64,000 nucleotides of DNA from Brachybacterium timonense. GTDB lineage: Bacteria; Actinomycetota; Actinomycetes; Actinomycetales; Dermabacteraceae. The stretch is from the NCBI RefSeq assembly GCF_900258505.1, contig NZ_LT984895.1, positions 865,615-929,614 on the forward strand. The letters are read 5' to 3'. The notes below the pieces were generated by a model. It searched no databases, was not told the origin of the DNA, and saw nothing but the letters and a program-made list of their open reading frames with translations. Made by a program: the position numbers and the translations under genes. Of the stretch, positions 25,157 to 33,927 are shown in pieces (positions within the stretch are counted from its first letter, which is position 1; each line of letters begins with the position of its first letter).

Positions 25157-28144
25157 TTACGCCGTCACCTCGATCAGCGCTCGTGCCCCACGCTCCATAT
25201 CGGCGAAGACGTGATTGACCGCCGTGTAGGTGCCGGGCTCATCGAACACGAGCTCCACGAAGCCGCCCTGCGCCGCACCCAGATGGAGGGCCTGGGCGCC
25301 GCCGCCGGTGGGGGTGTCCGGTCGCAGCAGGTACTCGCCCTCCGCGAAGACGGTGTCGAACACGCCGCCCACCACGTGGAAGGAGATGCCGCGCGACGGC
25401 CCAGCGGCCAGCACCCAGATGCGCACGCGCTCGCCGACCTTCGCCGTCAGCGGCTCATGCACGTACTGATTCGCGTGCCCGTTGAACACCGTGACGTCGG
25501 GCCGCTCGGCGGCGATTTTCTCCGGGCTCACCGGGTGTGCCGCCACGGGATCATCGGGCTCGCACAGCGGACAGGCGCCGTCGTCGGCCGGATTCTGCAC
25601 CGACGGCGTCGCCCATCCTTCGGCGCCCTCGGGAACCAGATAGTGGTCCGACTGCACCAGCACGTACTCGCGGTCGGCAGCGGCAAGACCCTCGGGCGGC
25701 ACGATGAGCGCGCCCAGCATGCCGGCAGCGAGGTGGACCGTCATCGGCATGGTCGAGCAGTGGTAGAGCCACACGCCCGCATAGTCGGTGGTGATCGTGT
25801 ATTCGAGCGACTGGCCGGGTGGGATCGTGCGCATCACCGCGTCGGGAGAGACCCGCCCGGCGTGCAGATCCAGCGAATGCCCCATCGAGCCGTTGTTCAC
25901 CAGGTCCACGGTGAGACGTCCGCCCAGCTGCGAGCGGATGACCGGCCCCACCACACCGCCACCGAAGGTCATCGCTGCCATCGTGACGCCAGGCGCGATC
26001 TCGAGGTCGTGCTCGGTGATCTCCAGCGTGAGCCGCTGGTCAGGTCCGGGGTCAGGCGGCAGCACCGGGTCGCGTCGTGCATGATCGGCCGACGGGGCCG
26101 CCTGCAGATCAGCGACAACCGGGGTGAGAGCATCGACCGTCGTGCCCGACCCGTCGGAGCCGCCGCCCCCACCCGGCGTCTGCGTGGAGGCGCCCTGCGC
26201 CACCACCGCTAGGGTCATGCCCATCGCGCGATGGCCGACGATCGAGCACCAGCCCGCGACGTCCTGGCCGATCACGCCTGCATCGACGGTGGCTGACTCG
26301 CCAGGGGAGAGACGACCTGAGGTCACGCCACTATCCAGCACGAGGTCGTGCACCTCAGCCGCGTCGTCGTTGCGAAGCTCGATCACGAGGCGGTCGCCCG
26401 CTGGCACGGTGAGCACATCAGGCGTGAACCGCATCGCGTTCATCGACACGGTGATCGTGGTGGTGCGTCCGGTGGGGGAGACCGCGCTTGCGGACTCCTT
26501 GCGCCCAGCACCGCCACCGGCCGACGAGCCCGACGGAGCGCCGGCGGCGCCACCAGCAGCCAAGCGGTCGAGCGCCCCGCCCATCGCGTTCAGGCCGAGC
26601 ACACCGCCGGTGCCGAGCAACACACCGGTGAGGTGACGGCGCTGGACTGGGCTGGTGGAGTCGGCGGGACTGGGGACCGTTGGGGGCCCGCCCTGGCGCG
26701 ACGTCGCGCGTGCCGAGTGTGCAGACTGGGACGCAGACGGCTGCGTGCGGACGGTGTCGGGTGCGGCAGCGGGCGGTGGCACATCGCGGTCCAGTTGCGC
26801 CGCCTGACGCTCACGCAGGCTCACCATCACCATCTGCACCAGCAGCACAACGAACCAGGCGAGCCCCAGGAAGGCCCCGGCGGAGACGAGCACGCGGCTC
26901 CACGAGCCGAATGCGTCGAGGCTCCCGGTGCCAAATGTGGCGCCCGCGAAGATCACCTCGCCGCCGACCGCAGGCAGCTGCGCGGCGACGAACAGCACGA
27001 GAGCAAGATTCACGACGGCGACTCGGAAAGCCGCCGCACGGGACATCACTGCGAGCGATGCCCGCACGGCCCGTGGGCCGCCGCCCATCACCGTCGGCAT
27101 CAGGTAGCTCATCGCTCCCAGCAGCACCTGCAGCGCGAAGCCCACCACGAACGGCACGGTGAGCGCCTGCACGTCCTGGGCGAGCAGCGAGGTACCCATC
27201 GGCTCGGTGCGCACCGTGAGCCAGAGCACCAGCAGTCCCGCCACAGACAGGACGAACCACGTCACCCCTGCGCCAATCGACAGGATCGGGAACCAGGGAA
27301 GCTCGATCCGATGCGGGCGTGACGCTGAGAGCTGAGCAGCGAGCATCAGCCCCAGACACAGCCACAGCAGGCCGCCCAGGTACACCGCGATGAACAGTGC
27401 ACCCGCCACCGCGATCCCCAGCGTCGCGCTGACGCCAGCGCCGAGCACGCCAAGAACCATCACCGGCAGGCCATATCCGCTGCGTCGCACCACCACCGCA
27501 GGAAGGGCGGTGCGTAGCACAGTGGGCCACAGGGTGAGCAGTGTGCCCGCCACCGTGAGCCCCACGAAGCCCAGCACGTTCACGATCTGGTGCGCCAGGA
27601 GCAGGCGTCCCTGCCACGGCTCGCCTGGACTGAAAGCCAGCAGCGTGCCCAGCACAGCGCCGACGGGCAGCAGACAGGCCGCCATCACGTACGCCCGCAC
27701 TGTCGCGCCGTAACGCGGCGCGATGGACGCGCGGATCTGCGCAGCCAGCGCCCACGCATACCAGAGCATTGCCGCGGAGATCGTAAGCGCCCCGAGCAGC
27801 ACCACCACCGGCCACGCGCCGACGATGCCGGCACTTGCGACCACCACACCGACGGTGAGTAGCCAGATCCGCCGCACCTGCATCGGCCGGGTCTCGGGCC
27901 CCAGTCGTGTCTTCAGCAGCGCTTCAGCGAAGTGCTGGCCCCAGATCATGATCGACGTGGTCACCAGGCCCAGCGTCACCATGTGCACCAGCAGCCATCG
28001 GGACTGCGGCACGAAAGGATGGGTCAGGACGAGCGCGATGAGCGCAAGCATCCACAGGGAGACAGGTCGACCAGCCCGGCGATGCCAGGCGCTGCGGGAG
28101 GTCGGATTCGGCCGACGGGATTCCGTCTGTTGCGGGCTTGTCAC
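25157..28144 (-). CDS. nirK: Membrane-anchored copper nitrite reductase, three cupredoxin domains
   Basis: A 995-residue fusion. Residues ~28-445 contain about ten membrane helices; 505-525 is another hydrophobic segment. Residues ~560-650 form a cupredoxin with type-1 copper ligands His599, Cys633, His638 and Met641. Residues ~700-995 are the two-domain NirK body: His756, Asp759 and His761 (HSLDLH), His795-Cys796 (LYHC), His804, Met809, and His923 (SFHVVGG), matching type-1 and type-2 sites plus the catalytic Asp of NO-forming nitrite reductases. It should reduce nitrite to NO outside the membrane, with the extra cupredoxin delivering electrons. The membrane part resembles NnrS/haem-copper-like helices only loosely. 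The GTG start overlaps the upstream gene's stop (GTGA). Confidence 0.85.
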   Translation of the reverse strand: MTSPQQTESRRPNPTSRSAWHRRAGRPVSLWMLALIALVLTHPFVPQSRWLLVHMVTLGLVTTSIMIWGQHFAEALLKTRLGPETRPMQVRRIWLLTVGVVVASAGIVGAWPVVVLLGALTISAAMLWYAWALAAQIRASIAPRYGATVRAYVMAACLLPVGAVLGTLLAFSPGEPWQGRLLLAHQIVNVLGFVGLTVAGTLLTLWPTVLRTALPAVVVRRSGYGLPVMVLGVLGAGVSATLGIAVAGALFIAVYLGGLLWLCLGLMLAAQLSASRPHRIELPWFPILSIGAGVTWFVLSVAGLLVLWLTVRTEPMGTSLLAQDVQALTVPFVVGFALQVLLGAMSYLMPTVMGGGPRAVRASLAVMSRAAAFRVAVVNLALVLFVAAQLPAVGGEVIFAGATFGTGSLDAFGSWSRVLVSAGAFLGLAWFVVLLVQMVMVSLRERQAAQLDRDVPPPAAAPDTVRTQPSASQSAHSARATSRQGGPPTVPSPADSTSPVQRRHLTGVLLGTGGVLGLNAMGGALDRLAAGGAAGAPSGSSAGGGAGRKESASAVSPTGRTTTITVSMNAMRFTPDVLTVPAGDRLVIELRNDDAAEVHDLVLDSGVTSGRLSPGESATVDAGVIGQDVAGWCSIVGHRAMGMTLAVVAQGASTQTPGGGGGSDGSGTTVDALTPVVADLQAAPSADHARRDPVLPPDPGPDQRLTLEITEHDLEIAPGVTMAAMTFGGGVVGPVIRSQLGGRLTVDLVNNGSMGHSLDLHAGRVSPDAVMRTIPPGQSLEYTITTDYAGVWLYHCSTMPMTVHLAAGMLGALIVPPEGLAAADREYVLVQSDHYLVPEGAEGWATPSVQNPADDGACPLCEPDDPVAAHPVSPEKIAAERPDVTVFNGHANQYVHEPLTAKVGERVRIWVLAAGPSRGISFHVVGGVFDTVFAEGEYLLRPDTPTGGGAQALHLGAAQGGFVELVFDEPGTYTAVNHVFADMERGARALIEVTA

Positions 28145-28650
28145 CGTCTGTGCTCTTCGTCGGCGCGGTCCGGCTCGTCGCCGGGCCCGCCCTGCTTGTC
28201 GTCGGCGCGGCCACGCGGCGCGAACTGTGCGTACAACGCCCAGCCGAAGCGCAACACCATCACCGCGAGCACCACACCGATCACGACCTGGAACGGGATC
28301 TGCACGCCCGTGCGCGTGACCACGAACCAGATGGCGAACAGCGCGGCACCCATGATCAGAGCGTCACGGACGGCGGCAAGGATTCGCTTGCCGATCTGCG
28401 CCTTCTGCGCCCGACGCCCGGCCACGGTCACGGCTGCGCTGGAGCGTCGGCGCCACTGATCCGCATCACGACGCAGCTGGCCGCGGCTTTCCCGTGTGCC
28501 CTCATCGGCGGCCGTGCGGGCAGCGCGCGCGTAGACCCCGGCGCGCTCAGCGGAGCGGCGTGCGGTCTCCTCCACGGCTCGGCGCGCGCCCGGCGCCTGC
28601 TTCCGTGCGGTGTTTCGTGCGGCTTTTGCGTACGTGCGCCAGTCAGCCAC
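28141..28650 (-). CDS. Membrane protein in nirK operon (1)
   Basis: A 169-residue protein with a long basic, Ala/Arg/Glu-rich helical N-terminus (YAKAARNTARKQAPGARR onward) and two membrane helices at ~95-112 and ~118-140, followed by a charged tail (DDKQGGPGDEPDRADEEHRR). The GTG at 28650 is chosen for its AGGAGGGA ribosome-binding site; longer readings upstream translate the opposite low-complexity tail of the preceding gene. It overlaps the preceding gene by 8 bp and nirK by 4 bp, so the three form one operon. Family not recognised. Confidence 0.6.
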   Translation of the reverse strand: MADWRTYAKAARNTARKQAPGARRAVEETARRSAERAGVYARAARTAADEGTRESRGQLRRDADQWRRRSSAAVTVAGRRAQKAQIGKRILAAVRDALIMGAALFAIWFVVTRTGVQIPFQVVIGVVLAVMVLRFGWALYAQFAPRGRADDKQGGPGDEPDRADEEHRR

Positions 28651-29146
28651 GCGTATCCCTCCTGTCGTCCCGCCTGCCCACCCGGCTGTTCTCGTGGTCC
28701 GTGCCTGTCCATTCGGGCCGACGGGGGTCGTACTCCCGGGGCCGATCTCGATCATCGCGGGGATGGCGGTCGCGGCCGTCAGAGAATCGTCGGTCTCGAT
28801 CGCGCCGCCCCGGGTGATGGTGGTCGCGGCCGTCAAAGGGCTGTCGGTCTCGTTCGTCGCGCCGTCGGCGGTCGCGGTCGTCCGGATCTGCGCGCCGCCA
28901 GCGGATGTCCTCGTCGACACGGTCGTCGCGCCGGCCCGAAGCTCGCCCTGACCGCGCCCGGTGGTCGTAGTAATAGGACAGGCCAACGTTCAGACCGATC
29001 GTGATGATGATCGACAGGAACAGGCTCGGGATGGTCGAGCGCACGCCCACCAGGCGCAACAGGATGAACAGGACCAGGATCGCGACCACGCTGAACCCAA
29101 GGGTGTCGCGGATCCGCTGGGTGAGGCTGCGGGGTCGAGGGCTCAT
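28643..29146 (-). CDS. Membrane protein in nirK operon (2)
   Basis: A 167-residue protein. Residues ~14-60 contain two membrane helices (FSVVAILVLFILLRLVGV and SLFLSIIITIGLNVGLSY), reminiscent of the small DUF4229-like actinobacterial membrane proteins, but I cannot confirm this. The C-terminal ~100 residues are almost only Arg, Asp, His, Gly and Pro, with repeated RDR/DGRD units (e.g. FDGRDHHHPGRRDRDRR and FSDGRDRHPRDDRDR). The ATG at 29146 precedes the membrane region best. First gene of the three-gene operon ending in nirK; divergent from sucC. Confidence 0.55.
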   Translation of the reverse strand: MSPRPRSLTQRIRDTLGFSVVAILVLFILLRLVGVRSTIPSLFLSIIITIGLNVGLSYYYDHRARSGRASGRRDDRVDEDIRWRRADPDDRDRRRRDERDRQPFDGRDHHHPGRRDRDRRFSDGRDRHPRDDRDRPREYDPRRPEWTGTDHENSRVGRRDDRRDTRG

Positions 29147-29285
29147 GCGGTCATGGTAGAGGTGCCTCCTGCGCGTCTTCGTGGCACGGGTGCGCATCGG
29201 GTGCCGACGACGTGACATGCGGCAGATTTTCCGGAGTGCGGGACGGAGGTCCTGATCCGCGGTGCGACCAGCGCGTGAGACGCGT

Positions 29286-29291
29286 TACGCT
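29286..29291 (+). promoter_or_regulatory. Probable -10 box (TACGCT) of sucCD
   Basis: TACGCT lies in the 220-bp divergent gap, about 75 nt before the sucC GTG; a purine-rich ribosome-binding site (ggaaggaag) lies at about 29351-29359. Confidence 0.35.
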
Positions 29292-29366
29292 GGCGTCGAT
29301 CACAGGGGCGGCACCGAGGCCGAGAGCGGCCACCGCCCGCTGCCGAATCGGAAGGAAGACACCCCC

Positions 29367-30536
29367 GTGGACCTGTTCGAATACCAGGCCCGCGACCTCT
29401 TCGAGAAGCACGGGGTCCCCGTGCTCGGAGGAGTCGTCGCGGAGGACCCGGCCGCCGCCAAGGCCGCTGCCGAGCAGCTCGGCACCCCCGTCGTCGTCGT
29501 GAAGGCCCAGGTCAAGACCGGCGGTCGCGGCAAGGCCGGCGGCGTCAAGATCGCGAAGTCCCCGCAGGAGGCCGAGGAGAAGGCCGCCGAGATCCTGGGC
29601 ATGGACATCAAGGGCCACACCGTGCACCGCGTCATGGTGGCTGCCGGCGCCGACATCGCCGAGGAGTACTACTTCTCCCTGCTGCTGGACCGCGCGAGCC
29701 GCAACTACCTTGCCATGTGCTCCGTCGAGGGCGGCATGGAGATCGAGCAGCTCGCCGTCGAGCGTCCTGAGGCTCTTGCCAAGGTCGCCGTCGACCCCAA
29801 CGTCGGGATCGATGAGGCCAAGGCCAAGGAGATCGTCGAGGCCGCCAAGTTCGACGCCGAGACTGGCGCGAAGGTCGCCCCCGTGCTGCAGAAGCTGTGG
29901 GAGGTCTACCGGGACGAGGACGCCACCCTGGTCGAGGTCAACCCGCTGGTGAAGACCGGCGCCGGCGACATCGTCGCGCTGGACGGCAAGGTCACCCTGG
30001 ACGACAACGCCGAGTTCCGTCACGAGGACCACGGCGCCCTGGTCGACACCAAGGCGGAGGATCCGCTGGAGGCCAAGGCCAAGGCCCTGGACCTCAACTA
30101 CGTCAAGCTCGACGGCGAGGTCGGCATCATCGGCAACGGTGCAGGCCTGGTCATGTCCACCCTCGATGTGGTCGCGTACGCCGGTGAGAAGCATGGCGTC
30201 AAGCCCGCGAACTTCCTCGACATCGGCGGCGGTGCTTCCGCCGAGGTGATGGCCAACGGCCTGGACGTGATCCTCGGCGACGAGCAGGTGACCGCCGTGT
30301 TCGTGAACGTCTTCGGAGGGATCACCGCCTGCGACGCGGTCGCCAACGGCATCGTCGGCGCACTGGGCAAGCTCGGCGACGCCGCCACCAAGCCGCTGGT
30401 CGTGCGCCTGGACGGCAACAACGTCGAGGAGGGTCGCAAGATCCTTGCCGACGCCAACCACCCCCTGGTCACCCTGGCCGACACCATGGACGGCGGCGCC
30501 GCGAAGGTCGCCGAGCTCGCTGCGAACGGAAAGTGA
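29367..30536 (+). CDS. sucC: Succinyl-CoA synthetase beta subunit
   Basis: A 389-residue ATP-grasp subunit of the TCA-cycle enzyme that makes succinate and NTP from succinyl-CoA. [37 protein letters not shown] (~43-60), [10 protein letters not shown] (~195) and the C-terminal [12 protein letters not shown] and [10 protein letters not shown] motifs are diagnostic. The GTG at 29367 gives the conserved N-terminus. sucD follows 12 bp after the stop. Confidence 0.96.
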   Translation: MDLFEYQARDLFEKHGVPVLGGVVAEDPAAAKAAAEQLGTPVVVVKAQVKTGGRGKAGGVKIAKSPQEAEEKAAEILGMDIKGHTVHRVMVAAGADIAEEYYFSLLLDRASRNYLAMCSVEGGMEIEQLAVERPEALAKVAVDPNVGIDEAKAKEIVEAAKFDAETGAKVAPVLQKLWEVYRDEDATLVEVNPLVKTGAGDIVALDGKVTLDDNAEFRHEDHGALVDTKAEDPLEAKAKALDLNYVKLDGEVGIIGNGAGLVMSTLDVVAYAGEKHGVKPANFLDIGGGASAEVMANGLDVILGDEQVTAVFVNVFGGITACDAVANGIVGALGKLGDAATKPLVVRLDGNNVEEGRKILADANHPLVTLADTMDGGAAKVAELAANGK

Positions 30537-30548
30537 ACCGAACCTCCC

Positions 30549-31439
30549 ATGTCTATCTTTCTTGACGAGAACAGCAAGGTCATCGTCCAGGGCATGACCG
30601 GCTCGGAGGGCATGAAGCACTCCCAGCGCATGCTCCACTCCGGCACCGCCATCGTTGGCGGTGTGAACCCCCGCAAGGCCGGCCAGACCGTGTCCTTCGA
30701 GGAGGGCCACGACGTGCCGGTGTTCGGCACCGTCGCTGAGGCGATGGAGGCCACCGGCGCGAACGTCTCGGTGATCTTCGTGCCGCCGAAGTTCGCTAAG
30801 GATGCCGCGATCGAGGCGATCGACGCGGGCATCGAACTGCTGGTGGTCATCACCGAGGGCATCCCGGTCAAGGACACCGCCGAGTTCTTCAACTACGCGC
30901 AGGCCAAGGGCGGCACCCGCATCATTGGCCCGAACTGCCCAGGCCTGATCAGCCCCGGCAAGTCCAACGCCGGCATCACGCCGTCGAACATCACCGGCGC
31001 CGGCAAGCTGGGCCTGGTCTCCAAGTCCGGCACGCTCACCTACCAGATGATGTACGAGCTGAGCGACATCGGCTTCACCACCTGCATCGGCATCGGCGGA
31101 GACCCGGTGATCGGCACCACCCACATCGACGCTCTCGAGGCCTTCGAGAAGGACCCGGAGACCGTCGGTGTCGTCATGATCGGCGAGATCGGCGGCGACG
31201 CCGAGGAGCGCGCTGCGAAGTACATCGCGGAGAACATGACCAAGCCGGTGGTCGGCTACGTCGCGGGCTTCACCGCTCCGGAGGGCAAGACCATGGGCCA
31301 CGCGGGCGCGATCGTCTCCGGCTCGGCCGGCACTGCGCAGGCGAAGAAGGAGGCCCTCGAGGCCGCCGGCGTCAAGGTGGGCAAGACCCCCACCGAGACC
31401 GCCGAGCTCATGCGCGAGATCATCCGGTCCCAGGCCTGA
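30549..31439 (+). CDS. sucD: Succinyl-CoA synthetase alpha subunit
   Basis: A 296-residue CoA-binding subunit carrying the phosphorylated histidine. [21 protein letters not shown], the CoA-binding [15 protein letters not shown] region and the active-site [13 protein letters not shown] (~248) are all present. Forms the heterodimer/tetramer with SucC. The pair ends at a hairpin at 31451-31487. Confidence 0.97.
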   Translation: MSIFLDENSKVIVQGMTGSEGMKHSQRMLHSGTAIVGGVNPRKAGQTVSFEEGHDVPVFGTVAEAMEATGANVSVIFVPPKFAKDAAIEAIDAGIELLVVITEGIPVKDTAEFFNYAQAKGGTRIIGPNCPGLISPGKSNAGITPSNITGAGKLGLVSKSGTLTYQMMYELSDIGFTTCIGIGGDPVIGTTHIDALEAFEKDPETVGVVMIGEIGGDAEERAAKYIAENMTKPVVGYVAGFTAPEGKTMGHAGAIVSGSAGTAQAKKEALEAAGVKVGKTPTETAELMREIIRSQA

Positions 31440-31450
31440 TCGACCACTCG

Positions 31451-31487
31451 ACGGCGGCCGCTCTCCACGACCGGGGGCGGCCGCCGT
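31451..31487 (+). terminator. Terminator of sucCD
   Basis: Perfect 10-bp arms acggcggccg (31451-31460) and cggccgccgt (31478-31487), 12 bp after the sucD stop. Confidence 0.65.
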
Positions 31488-31599
31488 GGTGTCTCCACGC
31501 GGCGACGGTCCGTGCAGGCCCTGCCCTCACTGTCGAGAGAACAACCGTGACATGACCGCGGATAGACTGCCCTCGGTCTGATGCGAAGGAGGCCGGCTC

Positions 31600-32487
31600 A
31601 TGAGCGGCGACCTGATCGACACCACCGAGATGTACCTCAAGACGGTGTACGAGCTGCGTGAGATGGGGATCGCCCCGATGCGCGCCCGTATCGCTGAGCG
31701 CCTCGGTCACTCCGGGCCCACGGTCTCTCAGACTGTGGCGCGTATGGAACGTGATGGCCTGCTCCGGCTGGGTAGCGGCCGCGTCATCGAACTGACCGAT
31801 GAGGGCCGACGCACCGCTACCGCTGTAATGCGCAAGCACCGGCTGGCTGAGCGGCATCTGCTGGACGTGATCGGGCTTGATATTGCGCAGGTGCACGATG
31901 AGGCCTGCCGTTGGGAGCACGTCATGAGCCGCGAGGTCGAAAAGCGCATCGCCGCGGCACTCGCCCCGCCCTACCTCGACCCGTTCGGCAACCCCATTCC
32001 CGGTCTGCGCGAGCTGGGTGTTGACCCGCAGGTTGCCGAAGCATCGATGGGTTCCGATACGCCGACGGACCCCGGGGATTCGACGGGCGAGGATCGTTCG
32101 ACAGGCGGGGACCGACCGACGGGCGAGGGGGCAGACCCCGGGGGTGCTGCCCACGCCATCGCGTCAACTGCCCGTGAGTCTCGCCCATATCTCGAGACCG
32201 GCGTCACGCCGCTCGGTAAAGCCTCTGCCAGCGATATGCGCCCGCTCACGCGAGCTCTTCATGACGACGGCCCGGTGGACCTGGTGCTCGCCCGCATCGG
32301 TGAATGGGCGCAGGCTGACCGCGAACTCCTGGACGACATTGCACGTCAGGGCATTCTTCCCGGCACGCACATCCAGGCGCGACGGATCGCTGATGCGATC
32401 GTTCTCGAGACCGCTTCGGGGAACAGCCTCGCGCTCGATGACGTCGCCGCAGGTCAGTTCCTCGTCACCGCGCCGGCCGACGAGTAA
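31600..32487 (+). CDS. ideR: DtxR/IdeR-family metal-dependent repressor
   Basis: A 295-residue iron- (or manganese-) activated repressor. The N-terminal winged helix ([31 protein letters not shown]) is followed by the metal-binding dimerisation domain with ligands matching DtxR: Met11, His/Glu in [12 protein letters not shown], and [11 protein letters not shown] (the His, Cys, Glu, His set). A C-terminal SH3/FeoA-like domain closes the protein. Normal length is ~230; here ~50-60 extra residues (~148-205; Asp/Gly/Thr/Pro-rich) separate the dimerisation and SH3 domains. ATG preceded by aaggagg and a TAGACT box. Targets cannot be read here; no full DtxR box was seen in the window. Confidence 0.9.
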   Translation: MSGDLIDTTEMYLKTVYELREMGIAPMRARIAERLGHSGPTVSQTVARMERDGLLRLGSGRVIELTDEGRRTATAVMRKHRLAERHLLDVIGLDIAQVHDEACRWEHVMSREVEKRIAAALAPPYLDPFGNPIPGLRELGVDPQVAEASMGSDTPTDPGDSTGEDRSTGGDRPTGEGADPGGAAHAIASTARESRPYLETGVTPLGKASASDMRPLTRALHDDGPVDLVLARIGEWAQADRELLDDIARQGILPGTHIQARRIADAIVLETASGNSLALDDVAAGQFLVTAPADE

Positions 32488-32493
32488 AGCCCA

Positions 32494-32560
32494 GGTCAAA
32501 CCTTGCTCAGAACATCTTCGTAGCCCTCGGATCGGGCCGGGGGTCCTCCTAAAGTTGTAG
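32494..32560 (+). promoter_or_regulatory. Promoter element shared by the NlpC/P60 genes (copy 1)
   Basis: GGTCAA at 32494-32499 and CCTCCTAAAGT at 32545-32555 (TAAAGT a possible -10, 32550-32555) followed by TGTA. The same two blocks occur at exactly the same 51-bp spacing upstream of the second NlpC/P60 gene. It implies a ~110-nt leader before the GTG at 32669. Confidence 0.5.
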
Positions 32561-32668
32561 CCGTGCCTGGCAGACGAGCCCGGCATGACCTGCCCGGAAG
32601 CCCCGAGAACGCGCCGGATACAAGGTCTGCGATTCGAGCAAGGCGTGAACGGGGCCGGGAGCTCAACT

Positions 32669-33523
32669 GTGTCGAAGTCTGTGAAGAACACGCACCGTCG
32701 CCAGATGCGCACCGTCACCCCCATCGTCCGCAGCCGCCGCTTCGCCGCCAGCGCCGCGGTGGCCTTGGGGATGATGGCCACCGGTGGCTCTGTTGCCACC
32801 GCTGACTCCGGCTCCGACGCTGCTCCTCAGGCTGAGGGCCCTGCCTCCTCCGTGATCCCTGCCGCCTCTGCAGACGCCGTCACCATTCCTGGCGCGCAGT
32901 CGCAGGCTGTTGAGGGTGCTGATACCGCTTTGGCGCCCACTGCCGGCGCGATCTCCGTCGCTGCCCCTGAGGTGTTCGAGGATGACGAGCAGGACTCCTC
33001 GGAGACCCGCTCGGAGGATTCGCGCTCGAGCCGCTCCTCGGAGACCCGCTCGGAGGATTCGCGCTCGAGCCGCTCCTCGACGCGATCCGACCGCAGTGAC
33101 GATTCCGACGATGAGCACGATCGCGCGGGTAAGAAGTCGTCGTCTCGTCAGAAGGACTCGGAGGAGAGCTCCTCCACCGGTGGTGCCCGTGGCAGCAGCA
33201 TCGTGTCGACTGCCCGCAATCAGCTGGGCAGCCGCTACGTGCTCGGCGCGTCCTCCCCGGGCCGTGGCTTTGACTGCTCCGGCCTGGTGCACTGGGTTTA
33301 CGCCCAGCACGGCATCTCCACGCCCCGCACCTCCGGGCAGATCGCCAGCGCGGGCCGCTGGATCTCCCGTTCCGAGGCTCGCCCCGGCGACATCGTCGTG
33401 TGGTCCGGTCACGTCGGGATCTACGCGGGAGACGGCAAGGTCATCGATGCCTCGAGCTCGCGCCGCGTCGTGATGGAGCGCTCCATCTGGGGATCCCCGA
33501 AGGGCTTCGTCACCTACCGCTGA
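32669..33523 (+). CDS. Secreted NlpC/P60 cell-wall hydrolase (1)
   Basis: A 284-residue exported peptidoglycan endopeptidase. Residues ~1-46 are a signal peptide (basic THRRQMRTVTPIVRSRRF, hydrophobic AASAAVALGMMATGG, cleavage near VATA-DS). A long linker follows: Ala-rich, then Ser/Arg/Glu/Asp-rich with two perfect 13-residue repeats. The C-terminal ~110 residues are the catalytic NlpC/P60 domain: FDCSGLVHWVY with nucleophile Cys, SGHVGIYAG with the base His, and a downstream polar residue. The GTG start matches the paralogue at 33928 (VSKxVKNTHRR). No SH3 or LysM domain; the charged linker may bind the wall. Confidence 0.85.
   Translation: MSKSVKNTHRRQMRTVTPIVRSRRFAASAAVALGMMATGGSVATADSGSDAAPQAEGPASSVIPAASADAVTIPGAQSQAVEGADTALAPTAGAISVAAPEVFEDDEQDSSETRSEDSRSSRSSETRSEDSRSSRSSTRSDRSDDSDDEHDRAGKKSSSRQKDSEESSSTGGARGSSIVSTARNQLGSRYVLGASSPGRGFDCSGLVHWVYAQHGISTPRTSGQIASAGRWISRSEARPGDIVVWSGHVGIYAGDGKVIDASSSRRVVMERSIWGSPKGFVTYR
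32996..33073 (+). repeat. Two perfect 39-bp repeats in NlpC/P60 linker
   Basis: 32996-33034 and 33035-33073 are identical 39-bp units coding 13 residues (SSETRSEDSRSSR). In frame, in the linker. Confidence 0.85.
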
Positions 33524-33580
33524 TCCGGAGGTGTGCACGGTCGTGTATGCACACGGCTGAGCACATGGACATTCCACGCA

Positions 33581-33606
33581 AGGCCGTCACCGTGAGGTGG
33601 CGGCCT
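33581..33606 (+). terminator. Terminator after first NlpC/P60 gene
   Basis: 11-bp arms aggccgtcacc (33581-33591) and ggtggcggcct (33596-33606), one G-U pair, GTGA tetraloop. Confidence 0.65.
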
Positions 33607-33763
33607 CTCGCGTGCGTGCAGGCGCGTGCAGGGGACGAGGGGCCACCCGCAGGTGTGGATGCAGCCACCCGCTGTCGCCGCGATACGTGCATGCCTCCGC
33701 TGCGGCACCTGTCACCGTGCAGGGAAAGACACGGTGAGTTCCGGTGCAGCTGAGTAAAAACAG

Positions 33764-33830
33764 GGTCAAGCTCTGCCCCAGATACCTCCGGATCACTGGG
33801 TGAGCCGCTCGCCCCCTCCTAAAGTCGTAT
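33764..33830 (+). promoter_or_regulatory. Promoter element shared by the NlpC/P60 genes (copy 2)
   Basis: GGTCAA at 33764-33769 and CCTCCTAAAGT at 33815-33825, then CGTA, matching copy 1 with identical 51-bp spacing. About 100 nt of leader precede the GTG at 33928. Confidence 0.5.
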
Positions 33831-33927
33831 GCGCCCCGGGCGGAATGCCTGGGTTGCCCCGTCCGGTGACGCACCGGATGTGGATGGACCGGACTTGTGA
33901 CGACGTGACGACCGCAGGAGCAGATAA

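Larger units (their letters stand above)
33524..33927. other. Gap between NlpC/P60 genes
   Basis: About 400 bp without a gene. It holds the terminator of the first hydrolase gene (33581-33606) and the promoter element and ~100-nt leader of the second. The leader contains a small perfect hairpin (ccggtg/caccgg, about 33865-33880). Between 33607 and 33760 nothing is recognisable. Confidence 0.6.

Noticed and set aside
31440-32494. IdeR/DtxR boxes near ideR
   Set aside because: No sequence close to the TTAGGTTAG-type inverted repeat was seen here or elsewhere in the window.
32556-33927. c-di-AMP (ydaO-type) riboswitch before the NlpC/P60 genes
   Set aside because: Expected because such leaders often carry it in actinobacteria, but the conserved blocks of that riboswitch could not be found in either ~100-nt leader by eye. 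A covariance search would settle it.
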